NCBI GenBank assembly: GCA_963971225.1
Contig: OZ020267.1
Location: forward strand, 94,105,648 to 94,169,647
From: Melieria omissa
Taxonomy: Eukaryota > Arthropoda > Insecta > Diptera > Ulidiidae
Length of the DNA: 64,000 nt
Direction: 5' to 3'
Shown: positions 34,101-46,100 of the stretch, in pieces
Position numbering within the stretch: position 1 is the stretch's first letter
Layout: each line of letters starts with the position of its first letter
Made by a program: the position numbers and the translations under genes
The notes under the pieces: model-generated
Databases searched by the model: none
The model's input: the letters and a program-made list of their open reading frames with translations, nothing else
Told to the model about the DNA's origin: nothing

Positions 34101-37100
34101 GGTCTCCACGTAGCTCATAAATTTGAAAATGTACGGCTCGAAGCGTTTCAGCACTCCTTTCCAGTAATTGGACATCATGTTCCAGAATTTGTTCCACAAT
34201 TTTTCCACGTACTTAATAAATGATATGTGCAGATCCTTGACAAACTTGTCATACTTCTCCACGCCCTTCTCCATTAGGCCCGATAAATAATGCAGTGATT
34301 CGCCGTGGAAGAAGCGACTAATGGCTTCCAGCACATTGTTGTAGGCGCTCTTGACAGTCTCTATTAGCCAGACAATGCTGTTACGGAGCGCTTTACCCGA
34401 GTCGCCCATTGCCTGCCAGATTTCGGTAAATATCTTCGGGAGTGATTCGATGTGATCCCGTATAGCCAATTCGTCGAGTAAAGTAAGTGTGAAATTCACT
34501 ACTGTCTTGATGTAGAAATCGTTCGCCTCGTATGACTGATTCATGAATAGCCGCAAGTCTTCGAGGTCTTGCTCCAACACGCTCAGCTCGCCAATGTCGG
34601 AGATGAATGCGCTGTTGTATTCTTTGGTTGTATCCCACACCAAGCCAACGGCCTCAACACTTTCGGTGTAAAGAGATTTTATCCAAAAGTCAATGCCGTC
34701 CGAGAAGGAATTGTAAATGGAGGTGCCCAAGGCGCGCCCCTTTGCCTTTAGCTCTTCCTTGATCTTGGGACGCCAGTGGAAGCGGCCGGTGATAAGACGC
34801 GAATGGTTCATTTTTACATATGACGTGATGTCGATGATGCGAATTTCTTCGTAATTGCGCCAAATGTCCAAGTAACCACTGCGGGAGTCGGGTATGAATC
34901 CCACCATTTGCAGGTTCTGGCTGGCATCTTCTGTTAAATTGACTTCGGCGCGTGCCAGCTTACGGTGCAAGTCAACAAAAATATAGCCAGTATTGTTGGT
35001 ATCGGGCGAGTCCCACACAGTGGCGTTGAGCCCATAAACCGGATAGTTAAAATTTGGCAAGACCCACAAACGCACTGAGCGATAAGGTGATTGGCGCTAA
35101 AAAGTAATTAGTGTATGAGTTCACGAAGTCCGATTTCAGCATCACGTGTAGAACTTGAGATTGAACTCGTCAAAATACTCACCACATATTCCACTTCTTT
35201 GCGGTTTAGATCGAGTAGCGCCAAGAACATGCCACGCTTCTCAGGGTAGTAGTTGCGCTTGTAGAATGCATGCGACTCAGTCTTGTAGTAGGATGAACGC
35301 GCCGCCGCGGTTGCATTCAGCTGTACATCCAACTCAGAGGCTAAGTGATGAGCGAAGAACTGCAGCGTATAATTGGTTTGGCCCAAACTATGGTGCAAGT
35401 CCTTTAGAACCACACCGATTTCGATAAGGTGTTCGGGATTGTTGGAATAGTCAACCATAAGTTGTGTCTTCAGGAGCTCAACAACGCCGCGATAGTAGCT
35501 GCCCCTAATGGTGATGTCCTTCTCTAAGTAAGGATGGCCAATTGTGAAAATAATGCTTTGATGATCGCGGTCATCTGGACGCAGCGGCTCAATCTTCCAC
35601 AGCAGCCCAGTTCGCACAACTTTTTGTTCTGTGCTTTCATAATCGTCGTTCCATTTAAAGGAGACGTCGGACTGGAAGCATTCCTCAGTCATGTAATACC
35701 AACCCTCGGTAGAGAGCGTGCGCTTCGGGTAAGACAGCTCGATGACGAAGTTCTGCGAATCGTTGCCGGCCTAAAGAGATTAGAATTTATTTATCAAGTG
35801 TCAGCAAGGGTCAGCAAATGATGCTCTGAGCGTTTCATACTTACCACACTATAATTGCCAATTTGTATGTTGTAACCAATCCAGGCCGTCGGCGACAGTT
35901 CCAGTTTGCTCTTCTGTCGCAACACGCGCTCGCTCACTTCCTCGTAGTTGGTTGTCAGCACTACTGTTCGGTTGGGATGTATGGCGACAATCTTGATTTC
36001 TTGTCCATTTCTGGTGGAGAGTGTGTGCAGCTCGCCGGTCAAATTCATCCTCTTCGTAGTTCTGTCACCCAGCTCAAACACTTGGACATGCTTCACATCT
36101 AAAGTGCTCTCCGGATTGCGCCAGTCGCGAGTGTTAACATAGTGCACGCCCATCGGTTTCAGATCGTTCTCCAGGGTAATATCAGTGGTGTCTGTGTAAA
36201 GCGGATGATTGTGCTCTTCCACACGTTCGTAAACCCCATTGAGTATCTGCTTCTCATTGTAGTTTACCTTGAGGTGGCCATTGTCCACATATTGACGCTC
36301 CTTGAGTCCGTACTCGATGTCGGCGCGATGGCGTGTGGTCAGTGGCACTTCCAGCTCTATAGTGCCGTGCAGATCATGATCCGTTTCATGGCTTTGGTAG
36401 ATGCTGTGTAGTTTAAAAAACGCTGTATCTGTGGGCCAGACGCCACTGCAATACCGATACGTGTCACCACTGAAAAAGCAACATTTTTGCATTAGAAACT
36501 TGGAAATCTAGTTTATGGGAGAGTTTATACCCCACAGTGCTAAAATTGAAATCGGTCTTCAACCAGGTGACATTGAGAAATGGTGTTGTGCTGTTAACAT
36601 AGCCATGCAGATTATTAAACGATTTGAAGGCCACATCCACGTCAGCAACGCGTTGCGAAGCTGGATAATCAATGGAACAGCTGTTGAAGAAAATAAATTC
36701 GATTAGGAAATATCGCTTGGCATTATCCGCACACTTACACAACGCTGTAATATTTATCCTTCGACAGATCGTAGTTGCCCTTCAGGAAAAATGTTGGCTC
36801 GCTCTTGAACTTTGGCGTAGTCAGCTTAGCGTAGAATTCGCGCCGCACCTCCGCTTTTCGCAGCATCTGAAAGTCGCCCTCCATCACGTCAACATCTTCT
36901 GCTACGCCCCACTCCACATGGCCCATGCCCTGCAGATCGGTTACATTTCTGTACGTCACGCGCGACATGAATTTTCGGTTTGCTTCCTCCGACTGATATT
37001 TGCCCTCTAGGAAGATATTTGGCGCTTTGCCCTGCTGACTGATCAAATTACCTTGGTAGCGACCACTCAGATGGTGCACGTCGCCAACGGGCACCGGCAA

Positions 37101-40100
37101 CTGCGTCACCATGTCAAACTGTACGTCATCTGTGGAGCGATAGTTGACTGTGCCATTCACTTGCAGATTCCACTTGGAGTCGACATTTAGTTTGCCACCC
37201 AGCGCCAGCTGCTGAAAGTCTTTGTTCGGGTTGACGTATTTCACGCCAGCGTATACAATACGCGGCTGCGCGTGGGGTCTTTCGACGTAGCTCTCGAGCG
37301 CTAGTTGCATGTCCTGCTCCAGTAGCCACGACCACGCACAGCTACCGCGCCCAATATTACTGCCAATTTGATAGCCCCCCTCTATGCGTCCGCCAGTGCC
37401 GCGAACAGTAACGTCAGAGCGCAAGTTCACCTGCTCAATACCCAGATGCTTCCATGGCGTTTCCAATGTAAATTCGCCTACCATGCGCCCGCGTTCGCGT
37501 GGCTGCAGACGGCCATTGATGTTGATGCGCGCAATATCTGGCTCCGTTGACTCGATCAACGCCGAAAAGTCCATGCCGGCGGCATCGCTGAATGTGTAAC
37601 CGCCCGATATTTGGCACATTTTGCCGTCTTCGATGGCGCTGAACTGGAAGTCGATATTCTGTTGCGACGGACTCCCAGCACTCACAGCCTTCTTATTAAT
37701 GCTAAACTCAATGATGCCGTCTCGACCACCCGTTTTGGGTTGCACACGCAGCCGCGTTTCCGTCGGATAGTTGCCATCCATGCGTACCATGCCGTGCAAC
37801 CCGTAAGTAGCCATGTTGCGGTATAGTTGGCCGCTGACCTGGTACTCGTTGCGCCTGGTGGGGTTGGGCGTGAGTGTGCCGTGCATGGAAATGTTTCGGA
37901 AATTTTTTAATGGCGTCCAGACTTCAATGCTAAATACGTCAAGCTTCCGGTTGGCGCGAGTGCCGTAATCGGCGCGCTGACCGTCTTGACTCAAAAAACC
38001 CAAATCTAAGCTAAGCTGGGGATTGGGACGGGTCGCTATCAAAATGGCGCACTCAGCCAGCTTCAGTGGCAGCATCGTGGTCCTGATCCTCCCATTGGCA
38101 TTGATGAGCTGGGCTGGATCGTCAGAGCGCCAACCCGATTCAATTTGGAGCTAAGATAGTGGTGTCAAACAACCACCGTTATTATACAAAAAACAAAAAC
38201 GAAAGGAAACATTGATTTTATTCACAATACTCACCTTATTCACAATGTCATTGTCCGTTACTTCGAAGTCGATGTCTATTGAATTGTCGACCTTGGAAAA
38301 GTCCTTCTTGAAGTAGGCTCGGCACCCATAGTGCGGAATTACATTCGTGTTCAGCAGTATCCCCACAGATGTTTCCAGGAAATTCTCCTCCATCTGCAAA
38401 ATATTTCGACCCTATTCATAATGTTTGTTCGCGAAGAGACCGCACCCCACATTTCATACCTCCACTGAAGCAGCCAACGACAGATATGTTAGCATTGTTC
38501 TCGATGATATGTTGCCCCTGTAGATGTTATCCTCAAGCTCTAGCCTGCCAACAATATCAATTTCGTTCAAAACCTCTGAAGGTAGCTTCACAGTCAGCTT
38601 GAGATTGTGTTCGCGTGGCCTTAGTGTGTCCACTACGTTCGTGTAGTTGACCTCAAAGCCGATTTCCGTAGGCTTCCCATCATCAGCACCACCGCTAACA
38701 ATGATCTCTACCTTTTCATAAAACACATTGAAATCCAGGTTTGTGTGATATTCCACTATCGATTTCACATCTTTGGCAATTGCGAATGGTGTGTTTAGAT
38801 TTAATACATTCAACACGTTCAAATAATCTGGATAGTACAGTCGATTCTTCATGTCTATACGGCCCTGCGGCAACTCTACATTTCCCACTATCAGGTAGTA
38901 ATCCATAATCTCCTGTATATCTACGGCACCGTCGATGGTCGGCCAGACTAAAGTGTCCAATTCGAACTCCACAAAGTAGGAGAAGAATTCATCGTAGTCG
39001 ATGTCATCGAAGTCGTAATCCTCCGTCTCGTCTAAGTGCGCCGGCCGGAAGTCATCGTCATACAGCGTTTCCAGTTCGATTATGTTGCTACCCAGCTGTT
39101 TCAGTAGTGTCGACTTCGGATGCCCGTTTATGTGGACGCCCAGCTTGTATTGCGAGAGCTTGCCATGCAAGTCCAGTGTAAAGACGTCGCGCTTTATTAA
39201 CTTGGCAATGAAGCCATTTTCTTCGAAGCCATGCAGCGGTGTGTAGACACGATAGGAGTACTCGAAATCGGTTAGGCCGTTCATGCGCCATACGCCCGTG
39301 AAACCAATGGTAATGTTGTTCCATTTTCCGCGCATGTCCACTGTTTCCGGATTGATCTTGGCAATCAGTGCCGCCTGCCGGAAGCTTTCTATGGGCGTGG
39401 CCACACTCAGCTTTACGTCAAAGTTCATCAGTGACTTGATGTCGCATAGCACCTCGGCGCCCAATGCAGCGGTTGGGGCACGCACTTCAGCTACCGCATG
39501 CCGCGCTTTCTCGTTCAGTCCGAAACGACCGTGTATGGTGCGGAATTTTTCCAGGGGCGTGGTGATATTAATGACTAGCATGTTGTCAGTAAATTTCTTT
39601 ACGTAGCCGTCCATGGCGAGTGTGAATTCGCGTATGTCAAAGGTCAGGGAGGCGGCACCGCGCACTTCGCGCTGATTACTAATGCTGAATTTGGCGGCTA
39701 AGCCGCCTTTTCGATAGCCTTCGAAGGGACTGATGAGCAGCACTGTGCCGGAAATATTTTGAAATTGCATGTTCTGGAACAGCTCCCAATTGGACTTTAA
39801 ACTATAAATGTTGAAGGTGTCATTGGGGCCGTTGTAACGCAAATCCAGGTCCGTGTCAAATTTCTTCAAGTCCTGCCAGTGTTGAACCTTTACGTTGATT
39901 GTGGGTATGTCCTTGATGGTGCTGTTGATACCGAAGCGCACGTCGAAGCTGATAAGTGGCTCCTCAATATTGAAGTCGCTCTTGAAGCCCAGTTCCAGTT
40001 TCTGATTGTCTGCCCAAAGCAGCGAGGAATTGGCCAAAAACAGATTGCCGACATTGTAAACGCCCGCCTTTAGACTGTTCTTGTGCCAGCCGTTGAAGGG

Positions 40101-43100
40101 CGTGATTACCTCGGCGTGCACCCAGTTGTGGATGTTGTTGCCGGGCATGACACCAACGTTGTAGTTGAACAAAACCATTTCGTTGATGCTCCAGGAGGCG
40201 CGTGCTTTCCCGTAATATTGCGGTCCACCAGTGTACACATCGAAACCGCAGCTGATGGTGCGATCGGGATAAGTGACCATAAGGTTGCCGTTATACTTCA
40301 TAGCGCCGGGGCTGTTGTACTCGGCGAGAAGACCCAAACGCTGCGAGGGATCCCTATTTACGTCCCATTGAAGTTCAAGTGACAGTTCTTTACGTTTATC
40401 CAATGAGAGCAGGCCGGTTTTAATGTGTATGTCGCGTACTCTATTGAAGAAAATGAAAATATTTAGATATAAATACATCTACGTATTTATATAGAAATGA
40501 ATGAATGTTTGTTTGTTGGTCACACGATACTACCAGGTATGCGCCTATGAAACCGGTAATAATTTTTTTTGAAAAAACACGTTTATTGTGAGGAAATGAT
40601 TACAATTTTATTCTTCAAAGTAATGGCCATCGCTAGCTACACATTTTGTCCATCTCTCAGGCAATTTATGGATGCCTCGCCAAAAAAATGTTTCGTCTTT
40701 TGCCTGAAACCAATCATCGATCCAATTTTTGATTTCTGCGTGAGAATTGAAGCGCCGTTCCGTTAATGCGTGGCCCATCGATGCGAACATGTGATAATCC
40801 GAAGGCGCCAAGTCTGGTGAGTAAGCCGCACGAGCAAGAGCTTCCCAGTTGTACGATGCAACCAATTCTTTGGTGGCTCTAGTGCGGTGTGGTGGTGCGT
40901 TGTCATCGAGGAAAATCACTTTGTGTTGCCTGGCTTCATATTCTGGGCGTTTTTGGCGTATAGCACGGTTCAAATCGGCCAATTGTTGTTGGTAACGTTC
41001 ACCGTTAACCGTTTCACCAGGTTTTAGAAGGTCATACCATATGACACCACGCTGGTCCCAGAAAACACATAGCATGGCCTTCTTTCCGAAGCGATCTGGC
41101 CTTGCGGTCGATTGCGCACTTTCGCCGCGGTTAACATTCGATCTTTTTCGTTTGGGATTCTTGAAATAGACCCACTTTTCATCACCAGTTACGATTCGAT
41201 GCAAAAACGACTTTCTTTTGTACTGGGCGAGCAGCATTTCACAAGTGGTTTTTCGGTTTTCTTGCTGCCTTTCAGTCAGTTCATGTGGCACCCATCTACC
41301 GACCTTTAAAATTTTTCCCATTGCTTTTAAACGTTTTCCGACGGTCCGACGGTCAACACCCAATTGTTCTGCGAGCTGTTCTTGCGTTTGGCCATCATCT
41401 TCATCGAGCAATGCTTGCAATTCGGCGTCTTCAAACTTTTTTGGTGGCCGGCCACGCTCCTCGTTTCTCACATCAAAATCACCACTTTTAAATTTATTGA
41501 ACCACTCGTTACACTGTGTGCGACCAAGAGCATGCTCGCCGTAAGCTTCCACAAGCATTCGATGCGATTCAGAAGCGTTTTTCTTCAAATGGTAACACAA
41601 AATTAACTGTGTCCGCAAATCGTAATTTGTAGGCACGTAATCCGACATTTTCCGGAGCGTCAAACAATGCGTTGTTGGATAAAACTTGACAAATTGTGAA
41701 CTGAATATTGTTGACATATGACAGAAGAAGTAAACATGACATTTGGTACGGTTCCGAAGTTTATAAATATTCGGCTATTTACCGCTAGATGTCGTTACCG
41801 GTTTCATAGGCCTGGTACCTGGTACCTGGCTACCATACCTGGTAAAACTCAAAAACGGCCGACGGCCGATTGAGCTAAATCTTTCACGGAATGTTCACTT
41901 TGACTACATCTCGGTAACACATAGTGCAAATACGACCCGATAGGTGGGCATGGTACCTCCTATACGACCTACATTTGTAATATAGAATATCTTTAACATT
42001 ATGAGTTGGACAGCATTAAAGTTACTATGGGGCCACCGTGTAGGCCGTTTCAATCGTAAATTTTCATAAGGGTTGGGCAAGGGGCGTGGCACGTTTCAAG
42101 CCACCCAAATGTTTTGATTAACTTTCGAACTAAAGGTCACACATCAATGACATTTGCACAGACTTACGATTTAGAAGTGCCCTTCGGTAGGGGGAATGGG
42201 ATTGGTATTGAACGAGTGGCATATAACCCACATACTTCGTAGGAAGTATAAGTCAGACAGTATTGAAATTTGGTACAGCATTATAGCTTAGACGTGTCGT
42301 TTCAGTGGTAAAATTGCGGCGTTAGACAAGGTGCGTGGCACTTTTCAAGGGACCCTAATTTTCCGCATAACTTTGGAACTATAAATCTGGGGCGACTGAA
42401 GGTGTGGATTGGACATTCCGTAAAAGGGGCGTGACACCGCCCATACAGTATGTCTGTACGTATGTTCAAACTTGCATGCAAAGCCGCGGGGCACTGCTAG
42501 TATACATATACTTATGCATACACAGAAATTTATGTTTACTCATGTATACAGCGCAACTCACTTGTCTAAATGGATTTCGATTTGAAGAAGTTTTGGTTGC
42601 TCTGACAGCAATTTCCCATTGATCCAGTATTGTTTTTCTTTGACTTTTAGACGCAGCTCTGCGTTTGCGTTTTTGCTGTCATCTGTATTGGAGGCATACT
42701 GCATGGTCAGACCGTAAGGATCATTGCCATACTTGGCCTGCATATCGCCGAATATGAGTAACTGATTGCGGCGATAAACCAAGTTCAGCGCGGTCGGCTC
42801 AAATGACGGACTCTCCACAATCAGCTTGAGGTGATGCAGCGCTTGCACGCGTGAACTGCGGTCCTTGTATTTTCCCTTCACCGAAATTGAGTGCTCCGTG
42901 AACCAGGTGCCATTGAAGTTTACCTATGAGACGTTACAGGAAGAAAACAAATGTCTTGTAAATAGCACCGTGAAAGCAAACGTTAACTTACCATATAGTC
43001 CTTTGTCGCCTTTTCGGTTAATTTGAGTCGCGCAGTGCATGAATTAAATTCGGGTATAGTGACGTTCATGTAAGCATCAATCGCAAAGAGGTTGCGGCGT

Positions 43101-46100
43101 GGCAGTAGTATGGAGAACAATCCGGTGGCTTCCTTCTCTGGCGCGTAGCGGACACCGACTATAACATTGTGTTCGGTACCATTCTTGCTGCGCTCCTCAT
43201 GCCTGCGAAGTTATAATGAGCACGTAGTACTAAATTTATCTCCCATTTCATTATTTTGAACCATTGCGTACTTACTTCACTAATATGCGAAAGTCGACTT
43301 TCGACCGCGGCACCTTCACTTCAAAGCTAGCGCGCGTGCGTGAGCCCTCCCAGATCAGATCTTCTGAATATGAGCGTGCGAAGACCAGCCGCATGAGGCT
43401 CGTATAATTCGGATCGACGAAGTTGGGCGCGTTGTTGTAGGTCAGCACTCCCTCAGTGTGCCCCTGCAGCGTTAGCCAGGTGGTATTGGAAGCAAAGTTC
43501 AGTTTAGGATAGGCGGACGTTTTCAATTTCATGTTGCCTCGATATTCAGTCTTTGATTTGTCGCCAGCGTTGACGAGACGTCCTTCGAAGTTTATGGTCT
43601 CCACCTTGTTGGCCTGAAACTATAAAAGCCGTATTGGGGTTCTAAAAAGCTATTTTCCGCTTAACAAGCGCACATACTCTATAATTGACAGTCATGTTGG
43701 TTGATGTGGTGATCTCACTCTGCACTACATTGCCGCGTATTAGAGCTTGCAGCTTGCGCGTCTCGAACGACAGATCCACATCGTTTTGCGTTATGCCGTT
43801 CTTCTCGTTAATGCGTATGGTGCCCACTAGTCCGGTGATATTGACACCATTTACCGCCAGCAGCATCTTTGGTTTGTACACCCAGGCATTTCGATCTTGC
43901 CAGCGCTTCAGCTCCATATACAGGTCCAGACTGCGATTGCCGTTCGTGTTCAGAAAGACGTCCAGCCGGCGATAGTCCGGATTGCCATTGTAATTGCAAC
44001 CTGCCGAGGCGGTGCTTGGCCCGTTCACGAATGAGACCGAGGCGTTGAATGCTTCTGGTATCGTGCTCACATTGGCTACCAACAAGCGTTGCACAGCCGA
44101 GCCAGGCGTGTGGAAAACGAGTGACCAGTTCGAATCGTTGTCCTGCTGATCCCATTGATACTCGAACACGTACTTTTTGGCCGTAGGATCGGATTTGGTG
44201 AGAATGACACTGAAATTAAGTGGGCCGCTTAGCAGCAGACCTGGATAAATCATATCCGATGAATTGCTCAGATCGGGCACGCTGAAGTATGAACACATTT
44301 TGAGCCCAATAGCGTCATCGAGCACCGGCCAAGTGCAGGTGGAGTTGGCGCTCCGGTTTTCAATGCCTGGCTGGGGGATATCCTCGTTCTGTCTTATTGT
44401 CAGAAGTTCTGAACGTGCGCTAAATATTTCATTAGTGTCCTGAGGTAAATTGAACGAGAATGACACCAAGTTTCTGCCGCGCACCTTCAGCTTGGCCTCC
44501 ACCTCTGAATTCGAGTACAAGTTACTTTTCACTTTAATGCCCGACTGGGCGTAGAACATGTCCGACTGCATGGTGGTTATAACATCGACTGACACCGATG
44601 GCTTAAAGCGACCCTCCACATTGAAATTCCAATCGGAACTGATTGGTTCCATGCGCTCTAAATTACCGGAGATGCGCAAGTCTACGGAAGAAGCGCCAAA
44701 AGCGTGTATAGACAGCGGCAGCCCGATAGCCAGGGGCACATTGTACGAAGCATCGAGGAAAACGCTGGATTTGGTGTAGGTCACCTCGCGACCGGAGAGT
44801 ATTTTGGAGGCCTGATGAAAGGGGTCAAATTCCTTGGCCAGAGCCATTACCTCCAGCATCCCTTCCATGGAGTAATAGCGCAGATCGTTGCCGAAAACGC
44901 GTATTCCAATTTGCGCTCGTGGGTTGTTGTAGTTGTACTTAAGCTTGTAACCCAATCCGTCAATGTCTCTTTGCAACGCCGACTTGCGCGCACTGGTAGC
45001 TGGAGCGCCAGTAGCTGGTGCACGTTTGGGCCGCGCCAGCTCCTCTTCGAACTCGTAGTCAGCCTCCTCTACACCATCAATGTTCTCGGTATCGTCGTCT
45101 TCGCCTTCCGAGCGAGTGCCTCGTTTTAAGCGCAAGTTGTCGATATTTAGCAGGTTCTCCAAAGTGTCTGCGAAGAGAAAATTTGTCAGATTATGGTTAT
45201 ATAAGGTTACATGAGAGTGATGTCGATGTACCGTCGTCCTCGGAGCTTTCATTGCCCAGCCAACGGTTCAGGAAAGACAATTTCTTACGAAACACTTCGC
45301 GATTGAATGGTCCTTTTGGGCCAAAGATTGAGGCGGTAAGCTGCTCAAAGCCCTCGGCTCTGGCGGAGAATTCGAAAAAATTTACCGATTCGCCGAACAG
45401 ATCAGCAGTGAAGTTCAGCGTAGCCATGCGGGGCAGATACGACTCGGTGCCAAAGATTAAGTTCATGTCGGTGGTCGTGCCTGTTTTTGGGAATTTGGTA
45501 ATCAAAATATAACAAAACGTTTTTCGCCAAAAAGAAATTGATACACACCGAAATTATATTCGTCGAAGAAAAGACTGTGCTCATAGTTGCGGGAAAATTT
45601 GCGAATATCCATTTTGAATTTATCGGAAAGGTCATCGTCGAGTAGTAGTCCCTGGGCTTCGATGCGCACTGGCGACGAGGACTTTGCCAAGTTCTTCAAA
45701 TGCGACCACACAAACGAGCCCACTTGATTGATTTCCTCCGCCAGTAGAACCTGCTTGATCACGTCAATGCTCCGATAGTCCGGACAGAGCATCGATTGCA
45801 AGTACGCGGCTATGCGCACCTCAGAGTTCACGCTAAAGTTGCCGTAAATGTGCAAGAACGTAGATCGATATGGGAGACATTCCACACGCCTAAAGGTCAG
45901 CACCGCTTGCAGACGCACATCGACGGGCGCGATTCCCTCCTCGGCGATAAGCTCATGCAGCTGCTCAGCGAATTGTGCCGAGATGACGCCAATGTTGCCC
46001 AGTCCTTTCAGTATGACAATCATACGCTCGCGAGTGCGTCGCTCGCCGTGGTACATGTTGAAGAGGCTGAGGAATTCGGTCTCCAGCAAATTGGTGATGC

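Noticed and set aside
43621..43677. Intron 7 acceptor at TATAG, adding Phe-Gln to exon 8
   Set aside because: The TTTCAG six bases on is the better acceptor, but both keep frame, so it was noted and not chosen.
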